In this document: piece by piece, positions 1 through 7,385 of the stretch | Position numbering within the stretch: the first letter of the stretch is position 1 | How the letters are laid out: each line of letters starts with the position of its first letter | From: Mesorhizobium helmanticense | GTDB lineage: Bacteria > Pseudomonadota > Alphaproteobacteria > Rhizobiales > Rhizobiaceae | DNA length: 64,000 nucleotides | Assembly (NCBI RefSeq): GCF_003034915.1 | Contig: NZ_PZJX01000027.1 | Location: forward strand, 62,001-126,000 | Direction: 5' to 3' | The notes under the pieces: model-generated | Databases searched by the model: none | Told to the model about the DNA's origin: nothing | The model's input: the letters and a program-made list of their open reading frames with translations, nothing else | Position numbers and translations under genes: made by a program

Positions 1-1
1 G

Positions 2-331
2 GTGATGTATGCCGGGCGCGTGGTCGAGGAAGGCGGCAAGGGGCAGCTCCTCCGCGAGCCGCTTCACCCCTATGCATGGGGCCTGTTCGGCTCGATCCCG
101 CCGATGCACGGTCCGCGTCCCGCGCGACTGACGGCCATTCCCGGCAGCCCGCCGAAACTGAGCCAAATGCCGCACGGTTGCGCCTTCGGGCCGCGTTGCA
201 CGTTCCGGCATGAAGCCTGCGCCGCGCAGCCTTCGCTTGGCGGAACTGGAGGGCACCGGTCGGCCTGTTTCCTCCCACAGGATAGCCGCCAGGATCTGCG
301 TCGAACCTTGGCCGGTAGGGTAGAGGCATGA
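2..331 (+). CDS. Dipeptide/oligopeptide ABC transporter ATP-binding protein (DppD-like), C-terminal part
   Basis: This is the last 109 or so residues of an ABC ATPase whose start lies before the window. What remains is the region after the nucleotide-binding domain: VMYAGRVVEEG, then the oligopeptide-transporter C-terminal domain with HPYAWGL and the cysteine pattern of this family (CAFGPRCTFRHEAC). Its stop overlaps the start of the next ATPase by 4 nt (ATGA), the usual DppD-DppF arrangement for peptide importers energised by two different ATPases. The peptide specificity cannot be read from this fragment. The reading frame is open to base 1. Confidence 0.9.
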   Translation: MMYAGRVVEEGGKGQLLREPLHPYAWGLFGSIPPMHGPRPARLTAIPGSPPKLSQMPHGCAFGPRCTFRHEACAAQPSLGGTGGHRSACFLPQDSRQDLRRTLAGRVEA

Positions 332-1317
332 CCGAACCCAGACCGCAACCGCTCGTGCGCACCAGCGATCTGTCGAAACGCTATCGCGTGGGGCGCTCGC
401 CGTTTCCGGCGCAAAGGCGGATCGTCCATGCCGTGGAGCAGGTCTCGCTCGACATTTTCCCGGGCGAGACGCTTGGCATCGTCGGCGAGTCGGGTTGCGG
501 AAAGTCGACGCTGGGACGCTGCCTTGTCCGGCTCACCGAAATCACGTCCGGGGTGCTGGAATTCGAAGGCAGGGACATCACCAATGCCTCGCAAAGGCAA
601 CTTCGTCCGCTGCGCCGCCAGATGCAGATGGTGTTTCAGGATCCGGCGGCCTCGCTCAATCCGCGCAGGCGCGTCGGCGATCTGCTGGCGGACCCGTTCC
701 GCGTGCACGAAAAGCTGTCGCGATCGGAAATGATGGACCGCGTCGAGGACCTGCTTGTCCGTGTCGAATTGCTTCCAGAACACGCGCAGCGTTTCCCGCA
801 TGAATTCTCGGGCGGGCAGCGCCAGCGGATCGGCATCGCCCGCGCCCTGGCGCTGAAGCCGCGCCTGATCGTTGCCGACGAACCGGTGTCGGCGCTGGAC
901 GTGTCGATCCAGGCGCAGATCATCAACCTGCTTTGCGACCTGCGCGACGAGTTCAGCCTGACCTATGTGTTCATCGCCCACGACCTCTCGGTGGTCAGAC
1001 AGTTCTCGTCGCGGGTGGCAGTGATGTATATGGGATCGATCGTTGAAACCGGACCTGTCGACGCGGTCTTTTCAGCACCGCGGCATCACTACACCGCGGC
1101 ACTTCGCTCGGCGGTGCCGGTTCCCGACGTCGACAATCGGCCGGGCCAGCGGATCGTGCTGAAGGGTGATCTGCCAAGCCCGCTCGATCCGCCGTCAGGC
1201 TGCCGCTTCCATACGCGCTGCGTGGCGGCGACTTCGGTCTGCCGCCACGAACGCCCTGTTCTCTCCCTCGTGGACAAAGCCCATTTTGTCGCCTGCCATC
1301 ATCCAAGGGGAGGATAG
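328..1317 (+). CDS. Dipeptide/oligopeptide ABC transporter ATP-binding protein (DppF/OppF-like)
   Basis: A 329-residue cytoplasmic ATPase, second of the pair that powers a peptide importer. It has Walker A GESGCGKSTL, a Q-loop at MVFQDPAASLNPRR, the signature FSGGQRQRIGIARAL, Walker B LIVADEPVSALD and the switch histidine in FIAHDLSVV. The peptide-transporter C-terminal extension carries cysteines (CRFHTRC ... CRHE ... CHHP). The length is normal for the family. It overlaps the preceding ATPase by 4 nt, so the two are translationally coupled. The operon ends here, because the next gene is convergent. The family is certain; the substrate (dipeptide, oligopeptide, nickel or other) is not. Confidence 0.93.
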   Translation: MTEPRPQPLVRTSDLSKRYRVGRSPFPAQRRIVHAVEQVSLDIFPGETLGIVGESGCGKSTLGRCLVRLTEITSGVLEFEGRDITNASQRQLRPLRRQMQMVFQDPAASLNPRRRVGDLLADPFRVHEKLSRSEMMDRVEDLLVRVELLPEHAQRFPHEFSGGQRQRIGIARALALKPRLIVADEPVSALDVSIQAQIINLLCDLRDEFSLTYVFIAHDLSVVRQFSSRVAVMYMGSIVETGPVDAVFSAPRHHYTAALRSAVPVPDVDNRPGQRIVLKGDLPSPLDPPSGCRFHTRCVAATSVCRHERPVLSLVDKAHFVACHHPRGG

Positions 1318-1346
1318 GGCCAGACGAGTTCAGGCGGGCGGCTTGC

Positions 1347-2435
1347 CTATTCCTTGACCGCTCTCGCCACCAGGCGCGCCACGCTCGGCCCGACCAGCAG
1401 AACGACCAGGAAGCGGGCGGACTGCAGCGCCATGACGAAGGAGATGTCGACGTTCTGCGCGGCGGCGGCGATGATGGCGACGCTGTCCATGCCGCCGGGG
1501 CTGGTCGCCAGATAGGCGGTCAGCGGATCGACGCCAAGCAGATGGCTGATCATGAAGCCGAGACCGCCGCAAAAGGCGATCAGCGCGATGATGGAGCCGA
1601 CGATCTGCGGCAGCGCCCGCGCCGCGTGACGCAGGATCGGGCGGGTGAAGTTCAATCCGATCGACCATCCGACCATCGCGTAGCTGAGGGCCAGCAGCCA
1701 GTTCGGCAATTGCATCGGCACGCCGAGGCCGAGGTGAATCACCGCGCCGAAGATGAAGGTGCCGAGAAAGAAAGGCGACGGCAACCTGAACAGCTTTCCC
1801 ATCAGGCCGCCGACAAGCGCGATGCCGATGGTGGCGACGAAGGCCTGCGGGTCGATCGGTGGAAACCAGACGATGGGCGGGATCTCGATGCCCGATGTGT
1901 CGACCCACATGCGTGCGATCAGGGCTGCCGTCATCGAGACGAAGATGACGCGCAGATACTGCATGAAGGCGACGAGGCGCTGGTCGGCGCCGAAGGCGCC
2001 GGCCATCAGCACCATGGCGGTGGCCGCGCCCGGCGACGAGCCCCAGACCGCGGTGGTGCCGGGCAGGATGCGCCAGCGGCTGATCAGCCAGCCGAGCAGG
2101 CTGGAGGCCGCGACGGTCGCCACCACCACGCCGAGGAAGAGCGGCCATTCCCTGTAGAAGACCGCAAAGATGTCGGTCGAGATCGAACTGGCGACAAGGC
2201 AGCCGACGATCGCCTGGGCGGAACCGAACAGAGGGCGCGGGACGCGCACCGTGGCGCCATTGGTGCCGGCCAGGATCGCCGCCAGCATGGGTCCGATCAG
2301 CAGCGCCGCCGGCAAGGCGGCGAGTTCCAGCGCGCCGGCGAACAAGATCGAGAGCGCCAGGAGGACCAGCCATTGCCAGCCCTTGTGCATTCGCGCCATG
2401 CGCTCGACGGGCGGTTGGTCTGGCGAGAAATCCAT
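1347..2435 (-). CDS. AbrB-family integral membrane protein
   Basis: A polytopic membrane protein of 362 residues from the chosen ATG. It has the duplicated helical architecture of the proteobacterial AbrB family (named after an ammonia monooxygenase regulator, but transporter-like), with conserved glycine-rich stretches such as SSPGAATAMVLMAGAFGAD and TSPGGMDSVAIIAAA in the two halves. A longer frame begins at 2528, but the first 31 residues are non-hydrophobic and lack a ribosome-binding site. The ATG at 2435 follows AAGAG at a usable distance. It is divergent from the padR operon and convergent with the peptide-transporter genes. The true function of this family is poorly known; an export role is only inference. 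Confidence 0.8.
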   Translation of the reverse strand: MDFSPDQPPVERMARMHKGWQWLVLLALSILFAGALELAALPAALLIGPMLAAILAGTNGATVRVPRPLFGSAQAIVGCLVASSISTDIFAVFYREWPLFLGVVVATVAASSLLGWLISRWRILPGTTAVWGSSPGAATAMVLMAGAFGADQRLVAFMQYLRVIFVSMTAALIARMWVDTSGIEIPPIVWFPPIDPQAFVATIGIALVGGLMGKLFRLPSPFFLGTFIFGAVIHLGLGVPMQLPNWLLALSYAMVGWSIGLNFTRPILRHAARALPQIVGSIIALIAFCGGLGFMISHLLGVDPLTAYLATSPGGMDSVAIIAAAAQNVDISFVMALQSARFLVVLLVGPSVARLVARAVKE

Positions 2436-2572
2436 ATTCGCTCTTAGACCCATGCAGGAAGATTGCGAAGCCCGTTGGCAGAGAAATTCTAAGGCTCGCT
2501 CGTCGCGGGTTTTGGGATTCTGCGACAAGCGGGTACCGCACCAGGATTGCGTGAGCGCTGCACTAGAATTTA

Positions 2573-2606
2573 CTACCTTGCATAAACAGGTAGCGTGCTA
2601 TATACA
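2573..2606 (+). promoter_or_regulatory. Promoter and putative autoregulatory operator of the padR operon
   Basis: A sigma70-like promoter is visible: TTGCAT at 2578-2583, a 17-nt spacer, and TATACA at 2601-2606. A perfect inverted repeat, CTACCT (2573-2578) and AGGTAG (2588-2593) with a 9-nt centre, overlaps the -35 element. The start codon of padR lies 22 nt beyond the -10. Repressor binding here would block polymerase, which fits the autoregulation usual for PadR proteins. The link to PadR is inferred from position. Confidence 0.65.
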
Positions 2607-2627
2607 CATCTGGAATTCGAGGCTTGC

Positions 2628-2954
2628 ATGACCGACTCAATCCAAGTGCAATTGCGAAAAGGCGCCCTGGATCTGTGCGTCCTGGCCGTGCTGTCGCGAG
2701 GTGAAAGCTACGGTTATGAAATTGCCAGCACGCTGGTCGCCGCGGTGAGCATGGGGGAGGGTACGATCTATCCGCTGATGCGCCGGATGCAGAATGACGG
2801 TCTGGTCGCCACCCGCATCGTCGAGTCCAGCAGCGGGCCGCCGCGTAAATATTACCGGCTCACGCCGCTCGGCCAGCAGGCTTTCGAAGCCCACCGCCGC
2901 GACTGGCGCTCCTTCGCGGGCGCAGTCGATAAACTTCTTGAGGATTTGCCATGA
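2628..2954 (+). CDS. PadR family transcriptional regulator
   Basis: A 108-residue winged-helix regulator. The PadR core is clear: LRKGALDLCVLAVLSRG, then YGYEIASTL, EGTIYPLMRRM and the wing PPRKYYRLTPLG. The ATG at 2628 is preceded by GAGG with a short spacer; an in-frame ATG at 2595 lies inside the promoter and is rejected. The protein is short, lacking the long C-terminal dimerisation helices of PadR-s2 members, as is usual when paired with a HAAS-domain protein. It overlaps the next gene by 4 nt. The likely role is to repress its own operon by binding the palindrome at 2573-2593 and to respond to an unknown, possibly envelope, signal. Confidence 0.9.
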   Translation: MTDSIQVQLRKGALDLCVLAVLSRGESYGYEIASTLVAAVSMGEGTIYPLMRRMQNDGLVATRIVESSSGPPRKYYRLTPLGQQAFEAHRRDWRSFAGAVDKLLEDLP

Positions 2955-3523
2955 CCAGGGATGCTTTCTTGCGCACACTGAGACTGGGGTTAGCTGGTCT
3001 GCCGCCTCAGGAGATCGAGGACATCGTTGGCGACTACTCAGCCCATTTCGCCGAGTCCGACGCGTCGGGTCGTGGCGAAGCCGAGGTCGCGGCTGCCTTG
3101 GGCGACCCGGCCAGGCTTGCCCGCGAGTTGCGGGCCGAGGCAGGCTTGCGTCGTTTCGAGGCCCATTGGAGCGTGTCGAACATGTTGGCGGCGATGCTGG
3201 CGCTCGCCGGCCTTGCCTTCGTCGACATCGTCTTTCTGCTGCCGCTGCTGATCACCGCGATCGTCCTCGCGCTCGGCCTCGGCATCGCGCTTGTGGCCAT
3301 CGGCGCACTCGGCATCAAGATCATTCTCACCACACTGCTGTTCGGCATCGGTGGCACAATCACGGTGACTTTAGGCCATCTGTTCATCGGTGCTGGATTG
3401 GTAAGCTTCTTCCTCGGCGGCGGCGCCTTGCTGCTGCTGGCGCTGAGCGCTGGGATACGCGTGCTCGGGCGTTATGCCCGGTTGCATTCCCGTCTGGCTC
3501 AACCGGACCATGACCGGGTTTGA
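2951..3523 (+). CDS. HAAS/DUF1700 domain membrane protein
   Basis: A 190-residue protein. The N-terminal 70 residues form a HAAS-type helical domain (FLRTLRLGLAGLPPQE, then IVGDYSAHF, ALGDPARLARELRAEA). Several hydrophobic helices follow, between about residues 75 and 175. DUF1700/HAAS proteins are typically encoded next to PadR regulators, where the soluble HAAS domain is thought to contact the regulator. Here it overlaps padR by 4 nt and precedes a GIN-domain protein by 48 nt. It probably acts at the inner membrane as the sensing or anti-regulator partner; that role is inference from context. Confidence 0.85.
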   Translation: MTRDAFLRTLRLGLAGLPPQEIEDIVGDYSAHFAESDASGRGEAEVAAALGDPARLARELRAEAGLRRFEAHWSVSNMLAAMLALAGLAFVDIVFLLPLLITAIVLALGLGIALVAIGALGIKIILTTLLFGIGGTITVTLGHLFIGAGLVSFFLGGGALLLLALSAGIRVLGRYARLHSRLAQPDHDRV

Positions 3524-3571
3524 GCGTTGCCAAGCTCGAGCAATTCGTCATCACGTTGAAGGAAACGGACA

Positions 3572-4279
3572 ATGACTGGAAAACTGGCATTCATCGCAAC
3601 GACGGGACTGATCGGCGCCGTCGTCTTTCTGGCTCTGGGCATCGGACTTTCCGGGCCAGGTTGGGCCAATGCCGGAGGGTGGTGGATTGCTGGGCAGTCC
3701 ACCTGCGGAGCGGCCACGTCTACCAGACGAGAGGTTACCTTGCCCTTCAGCGCCGGCGACAGTCTGACGATCGATCTGCCGGCTTCGGTCCACTACCAGC
3801 CGGGAGACAAGGCCGAGGCGGTCGTGAGCGGTGATTCAGCCCTGCTTGACCATGTGCGGATGGAAGGCGGCAGGCTCAGCCTCGATTGCGAGCCGGGCTG
3901 GTTTGCGTCCCGGCTCGATGTCAGCCTGTCGGGACCAGCGATTTCAGAATGGAAAGTGCTCGGCAGCGGAGATCTTGCTCTGTCGCAGATCAATCAGCCT
4001 GAGCTGCGGCTGAGCATCCGAGGAAGCGGCAGCGTCACCGCGACCGGCGTCGCACAGACGGTCGGTCTGGACATCTCCGGTTCGGGCAGCGGGGAGCTCA
4101 AGGACCTGATCGCCCAGTCCGCACGGATCGAGATTCGCGGCAGCGGCGACGCGCAAATTACCGCCCAGGCGGATGCGGACGTTTCGATCTCCGGCAGCGG
4201 CGATGTCGAGCTGTACGGGCATCCGACCATGCGACGTTCGCAGGTGAGAGGCAGCGGTAGTATAACGCAAGTACCGTAG
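3572..4279 (+). CDS. Secreted/membrane-anchored GIN (DUF2807) domain protein
   Basis: A 235-residue protein with an N-terminal hydrophobic segment (residues about 5-30) and then a repetitive beta-rich domain. It shows the recurring SGSG / GSG.. motif of DUF2807 (head GIN) domains: VLGSGDLALSQ, IRGSGSVTATG, ISGSGSGELK, IRGSGDAQITA, ISGSGDVELYG, VRGSGSITQ. These repeats form a right-handed beta-helix in the family. The start follows AAGGAAACGG. It is the third gene of the PadR-HAAS-GIN operon. It probably faces the periplasm; no enzymatic role is expected from the sequence. Confidence 0.85.
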   Translation: MTGKLAFIATTGLIGAVVFLALGIGLSGPGWANAGGWWIAGQSTCGAATSTRREVTLPFSAGDSLTIDLPASVHYQPGDKAEAVVSGDSALLDHVRMEGGRLSLDCEPGWFASRLDVSLSGPAISEWKVLGSGDLALSQINQPELRLSIRGSGSVTATGVAQTVGLDISGSGSGELKDLIAQSARIEIRGSGDAQITAQADADVSISGSGDVELYGHPTMRRSQVRGSGSITQVP

Positions 4280-4359
4280 CCCTGGTTGTTTGCAATCATC
4301 GTAATGCGCGCATAGGCGTGCACACGGCTGGTGTCTTGCCGTCGGCCCGCCCCCGACCG

Positions 4360-4683
4360 TCAGCCGGTTTTGCCGTCGGTCAGGCCGAAACCGCCGACGG
4401 GGTGGGTTTCGACCTGGAATTCGAAGCCGGCAATGAAGGGGCGCGCCTTGGTAATCGCCGCCTGGACTTCCGGCAGTTGCAGGGATGCCTTGTGGCTTGC
4501 CTGGTCGGTCCACACCTCAGTCACCCAGATGGCGTCTGCGTCGGCCGGGTCGGTGGCGATGATGTAGCTCAGACAGCCGGGCAGGGCGCCGGTGCTGGCG
4601 CGCAGAACGTCCATGACCGCGTCACGTTGGCCGCGCGCCGCCCGCATCTTGCCGATCAGTCCATACATCGCCTTCGTCTCCAT
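4360..4683 (-). CDS. Putative quinol monooxygenase, ABM domain protein
   Basis: A 107-residue single-domain protein of the antibiotic-biosynthesis-monooxygenase (ABM) fold: MYGLIGKMRAARGQRDAVMDV at the start, then the beta-strand motif AIWVTEVWTDQASHKASL. Such small dimeric proteins act on quinols or polyphenols, or degrade haem, without classic cofactors. It lies 34 nt downstream of an SDR oxidoreductase gene, so quinone-type redox chemistry is possible. The C-terminus (FEFQVETHPVGGFG) matches the family. The substrate is unknown. Confidence 0.82.
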   Translation of the reverse strand: METKAMYGLIGKMRAARGQRDAVMDVLRASTGALPGCLSYIIATDPADADAIWVTEVWTDQASHKASLQLPEVQAAITKARPFIAGFEFQVETHPVGGFGLTDGKTG

Positions 4684-4717
4684 TTGGATTTCGCGACTGA
4701 AGTATGCAGATCGCGCA

Positions 4718-5518
4718 TCAAGGCATCAACTGGCCGCCATTCACCTCGATCACCTGGCCGGTGATATAGCCGCTCAGCAGATCGGAAGAGAGGAACAGAT
4801 AGGCGCCGACGCAATCCTGCGGCGTGCCGGCGCGTCCCTGAGGGATGGTGGCCACCATGCCCTTCATCTGCTCGTCGGTCGAATAGCGCTCATGGAAGGC
4901 CGTCGCGATGGTGCCGGGCGCCACGGCGTTGACGCGGATGCCGAAGCCGACCAGTTCCTTGGCCATGCCGCGCGTCACATTGGAAACGAAGGCCTTGGAC
5001 GAGCCGTAGAGCCCGGCGCCGCCGCCGGCACCATTGCGCGCGGCGATCGACGAGGTGTTGACGATGAAGCCGCCCTGGCGTTTCAGCCACGGGATCGCCT
5101 TGCGCGAGGCGGTGAGCACGGACCGTGCGTTGAGATCCATCACCGCGTCGTAATGCGCCTCGGTCAGCTCGGCATAGGGCACGCGGCCGAGCATGCCACC
5201 GGCATTGTTGACCAGCCCGTCAAGCCGGCCGAAATGTTGTGCGCTGTCCTCAACCACGCGCTCGACATCGGCGGGGATCGAGAAATCGCCCTGGACGAGG
5301 AACACCTTCCCGCCGCCGTCCTGGATTGTCCGGCCAAGCTTTTCAGCCGCTTGCCTGCTCGAATTGTAATGGAGCGCCACAAGGCATTTCTGCGCGGCAT
5401 AGGCCAGCGCGAGCGCTGCCCCGATGCCGGTCGACGCACCGGTGACCAGCACCGCCTTGCCGGCGAGATCGGGGATGGCCAGGCCGGGAATGATTGGGGC
5501 GGTCACGGTGCCTGGCAC
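4718..5518 (-). CDS. SDR family NAD(P)-dependent oxidoreductase
   Basis: A short-chain dehydrogenase/reductase of 266 residues. It has the Rossmann motif TGASTGIGAALA, the NNAGG segment, the catalytic YGSSK tetrad region with serine in NTSS upstream, and the C-terminal SGYITGQVIEVNGGQ. The GTG at 5518 is preferred because GGAGG lies 6 nt upstream. A TTG at 5584 would extend it by 22 residues and overlap the DsrE gene, with no good ribosome-binding site. The gene sits between a DsrE protein and an ABM monooxygenase in one transcription unit. The substrate is unknown; 3-oxoacyl or sugar/aldehyde reduction are both possible. Confidence 0.88.
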   Translation of the reverse strand: MPGTVTAPIIPGLAIPDLAGKAVLVTGASTGIGAALALAYAAQKCLVALHYNSSRQAAEKLGRTIQDGGGKVFLVQGDFSIPADVERVVEDSAQHFGRLDGLVNNAGGMLGRVPYAELTEAHYDAVMDLNARSVLTASRKAIPWLKRQGGFIVNTSSIAARNGAGGGAGLYGSSKAFVSNVTRGMAKELVGFGIRVNAVAPGTIATAFHERYSTDEQMKGMVATIPQGRAGTPQDCVGAYLFLSSDLLSGYITGQVIEVNGGQLMP

Positions 5519-5580
5519 GTCTATCCTCCGGATTTCTGCTCGTCCTTCGTAGGCCTTTGCCGCCTCTGTGTTCAAGCCCT

Positions 5581-6018
5581 TCAAGGCCTGAGATAGGCGT
5601 AGCCCTGGCGCTGCAGTTCCGCGAGCTTGACGACACCGCCGGTTTCGGCGGCGTGGAAGCCGTCGAGCAGGTCGGAGAGCGCAATATCCATGCCTTGCAT
5701 GGTGTTGGCGCAGGCATGTGGGGAAAGTCCGTCGCGAACCAGACCCGAAAAACGGCTGGAAATCGCGGCGGATGCGCTCTTCGATTTGAAAGCGGCGAGT
5801 GCCGGTCCATGCACGACCAGCACGATATCGACCTTGCCACCGGTGCCGTCATAGTGGTTCTTGATGTTGCCGAGCACGAAGCCGACCTTGTCGAGATCGC
5901 TGAGGTGATACGCGACCTTTGGCCTTTCCTCTTCCACGGCCGCCGCCTTGACCTGGCGCAGCCCGAAAAGGCCAGCGGTTCCGGCCAGACCCACGCGGAA
6001 CATGTCGCGGCGTCGCAT
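5581..6018 (-). CDS. Exported DsrE-family protein with Tat-like signal
   Basis: A 145-residue protein beginning MRRRDMFRVGLAGTAG, a twin-arginine-like signal with an RRRDMF box and hydrophobic core. A DsrE/DsrF-like domain follows (KVDIVLVVHGPALAAFKS, then GLSPHACANTMQGMD). The ATG at 6018 is preceded by GGAGG 8 nt away; an upstream TTG at 6033 is rejected. DsrE-like proteins are linked to sulfur relay, but here the only cysteine visible in the domain is in HACANTM, so the periplasmic role is unclear. First gene of the DsrE-SDR-ABM unit. Confidence 0.82.
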   Translation of the reverse strand: MRRRDMFRVGLAGTAGLFGLRQVKAAAVEEERPKVAYHLSDLDKVGFVLGNIKNHYDGTGGKVDIVLVVHGPALAAFKSKSASAAISSRFSGLVRDGLSPHACANTMQGMDIALSDLLDGFHAAETGGVVKLAELQRQGYAYLRP

Positions 6019-6113
6019 GGTTTCATCCTCCAATCGTGGGCCGCAAATTGCGTGGCCTCCACCTCGATCCTAGCATAAATTGCAGACACGTCCTGTCGGG
6101 CGAGGAGGGTCCT

Positions 6114-7193
6114 ATGACGTTGAAGACCATTTTGGGCGCCGGATTGGGTACTGCCCTGCTCGCGACACTGGCCGGTGCGGCCTTCGCCGAGGATGCGCTC
6201 AAGCTCTCCGAACTCAGCCCCGACGGCAAGGATGCCTGTTTCGGGCGTGTCTACGATGCGGCGCATCTCAAGGCCCATCCGAACCAGAAGGTGGGACGGA
6301 TTTTCTTCCACTACGGCCATGACCCGGTCAGCCATCCGAACGAGGAGCCGAGCAGTGGTCCGTCCGACTACACCGGCTTCATGGCGACGACGGTGCGCGA
6401 CGCCAAGAAGCCCGAATGGGTCGGCGGCTGGTGCGGCAAGGACGATCCGCAATCGGGCGAGATCCGCTGCGGCATGGAATGCGACCGCACCATGGCAACG
6501 CTCAAGGTCGATGAAGAAGGCCGGCTGACCATCTCCGACGTGGGCCGCGACCTCTATCTCGATGTCGGCGCCGAGGACGAACTGGGCGAAAAGGAATACG
6601 CCAGGCAGGCGCTTGGCATCGAGGACGACGGCTTCCGGCTGGACCGCATGCCGACAGAGACCTGCAAGGCCGAGTTCGCGCGCATCGATCCGGTCGATCC
6701 GGCACTCGGGCCGCCGCTGCGCGAGCGGCTGAAGCCGGACCAGCCCTTCTGCTACGGGCGCGACTACGATGCCGCGCATCTTGCCTCGCATCCCGATCAG
6801 TCCACCCGGACCATCCGGGTTTTCCGGGGGCCGGTGGAACTCGCCTCCTTCGCCAGGGATGGCGATCCGGCCAATTGGCCTAGCGGCGCCGACATTGCCG
6901 TGTCCGTCACCACGCGACAGAAATCGGCTGAGGTGACGCAGATCTATAGCTGCGAAGGCGAGGCGGACCAGTGGCGCTGTACGGCAAGCGCGAACATGAG
7001 CGCCTTTTCCTGCGATATCGCTGCCAAGGAGATCTACCTGCGCCGCGGCGTCAACGGCACGATGATGCTGGCCAATCCTAACAACAGCCTGCCGATCGTC
7101 GATTTGTGCTCGAAGGCGGCCGACGGCAAGACCACGTCCGACGACAAGGTCTATCGCCTGGAGCCGATGCCGCAATCCGTGTGTTCGCCGTGA
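6114..7193 (+). CDS. Secreted protein with two copies of a cysteine-rich domain
   Basis: A 359-residue protein of no family I recognise. A Sec signal peptide spans residues 1-25 (cleavage near AAFAED). The mature part is an internal duplication. Copy 1 starts ACFGRVYDAAHLKAHPNQ (about residue 41) and copy 2 starts FCYGRDYDAAHLASHPDQ (about residue 212). Each copy has a C..W.C or WCG-type cysteine cluster in its middle (C107, C119, C123 against C280, C289, C300) and ends with FRLDRMPTETC or YRLEPMPQSVC. Disulfides in the periplasm are likely. The ATG at 6114 follows GAGGAGGG; an upstream in-frame start at 6036 is rejected because it would bury the signal peptide. Confidence 0.75.
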   Translation: MTLKTILGAGLGTALLATLAGAAFAEDALKLSELSPDGKDACFGRVYDAAHLKAHPNQKVGRIFFHYGHDPVSHPNEEPSSGPSDYTGFMATTVRDAKKPEWVGGWCGKDDPQSGEIRCGMECDRTMATLKVDEEGRLTISDVGRDLYLDVGAEDELGEKEYARQALGIEDDGFRLDRMPTETCKAEFARIDPVDPALGPPLRERLKPDQPFCYGRDYDAAHLASHPDQSTRTIRVFRGPVELASFARDGDPANWPSGADIAVSVTTRQKSAEVTQIYSCEGEADQWRCTASANMSAFSCDIAAKEIYLRRGVNGTMMLANPNNSLPIVDLCSKAADGKTTSDDKVYRLEPMPQSVCSP

Positions 7194-7202
7194 GGGCCGC
7201 CA

Positions 7203-7340
7203 ATGATTGATGAACCTCTTCCACAGGATTGGGACTGGCTCGACCAACTAGTCGGGACGCTTGATGACGATTTTGTCGAGGCGGCGCTGGAAAGGCCGGC
7301 GGAACAGGCGCGACCCGCTCTCGACGACGCCTTCAAGTGA
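7203..7340 (+). CDS. 45-residue acidic ORF, resembling the tail of an AbrB/VapB-type antitoxin
   Basis: A short frame encoding MIDEPLPQDWDWLDQLVG followed by an acidic tail ending ALDDAFK. The pattern W-x-W-L-D-x-L-V-G...D-D-D-F-V-E-A resembles the toxin-binding C-terminal tail of AbrB/MazE/VapB antitoxins in rhizobia, but the DNA-binding N-terminal domain is absent and no toxin gene follows. It begins 9 nt after the preceding stop and could be co-transcribed. It is either a remnant of a lost toxin-antitoxin pair or a free-standing small protein. The ribosome-binding site is weak (GAGGGCCGCCA). Both the family resemblance and expression are uncertain. Confidence 0.45.
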   Translation: MIDEPLPQDWDWLDQLVGTLDDDFVEAALERPAEQARPALDDAFK

Positions 7341-7385
7341 TCTGGTAGGGTACCTGCCGTCACTGCCTAGATTTGGTGACCCACC

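Noticed and set aside
5343..7247. Long minus-strand reading frame across 5.3-7.2 kb
   Set aside because: It runs antisense through the secreted duplicated-domain gene and out of frame through the DsrE and SDR genes, which have strong family motifs and ribosome-binding sites. Long shadow frames are common at this GC content.
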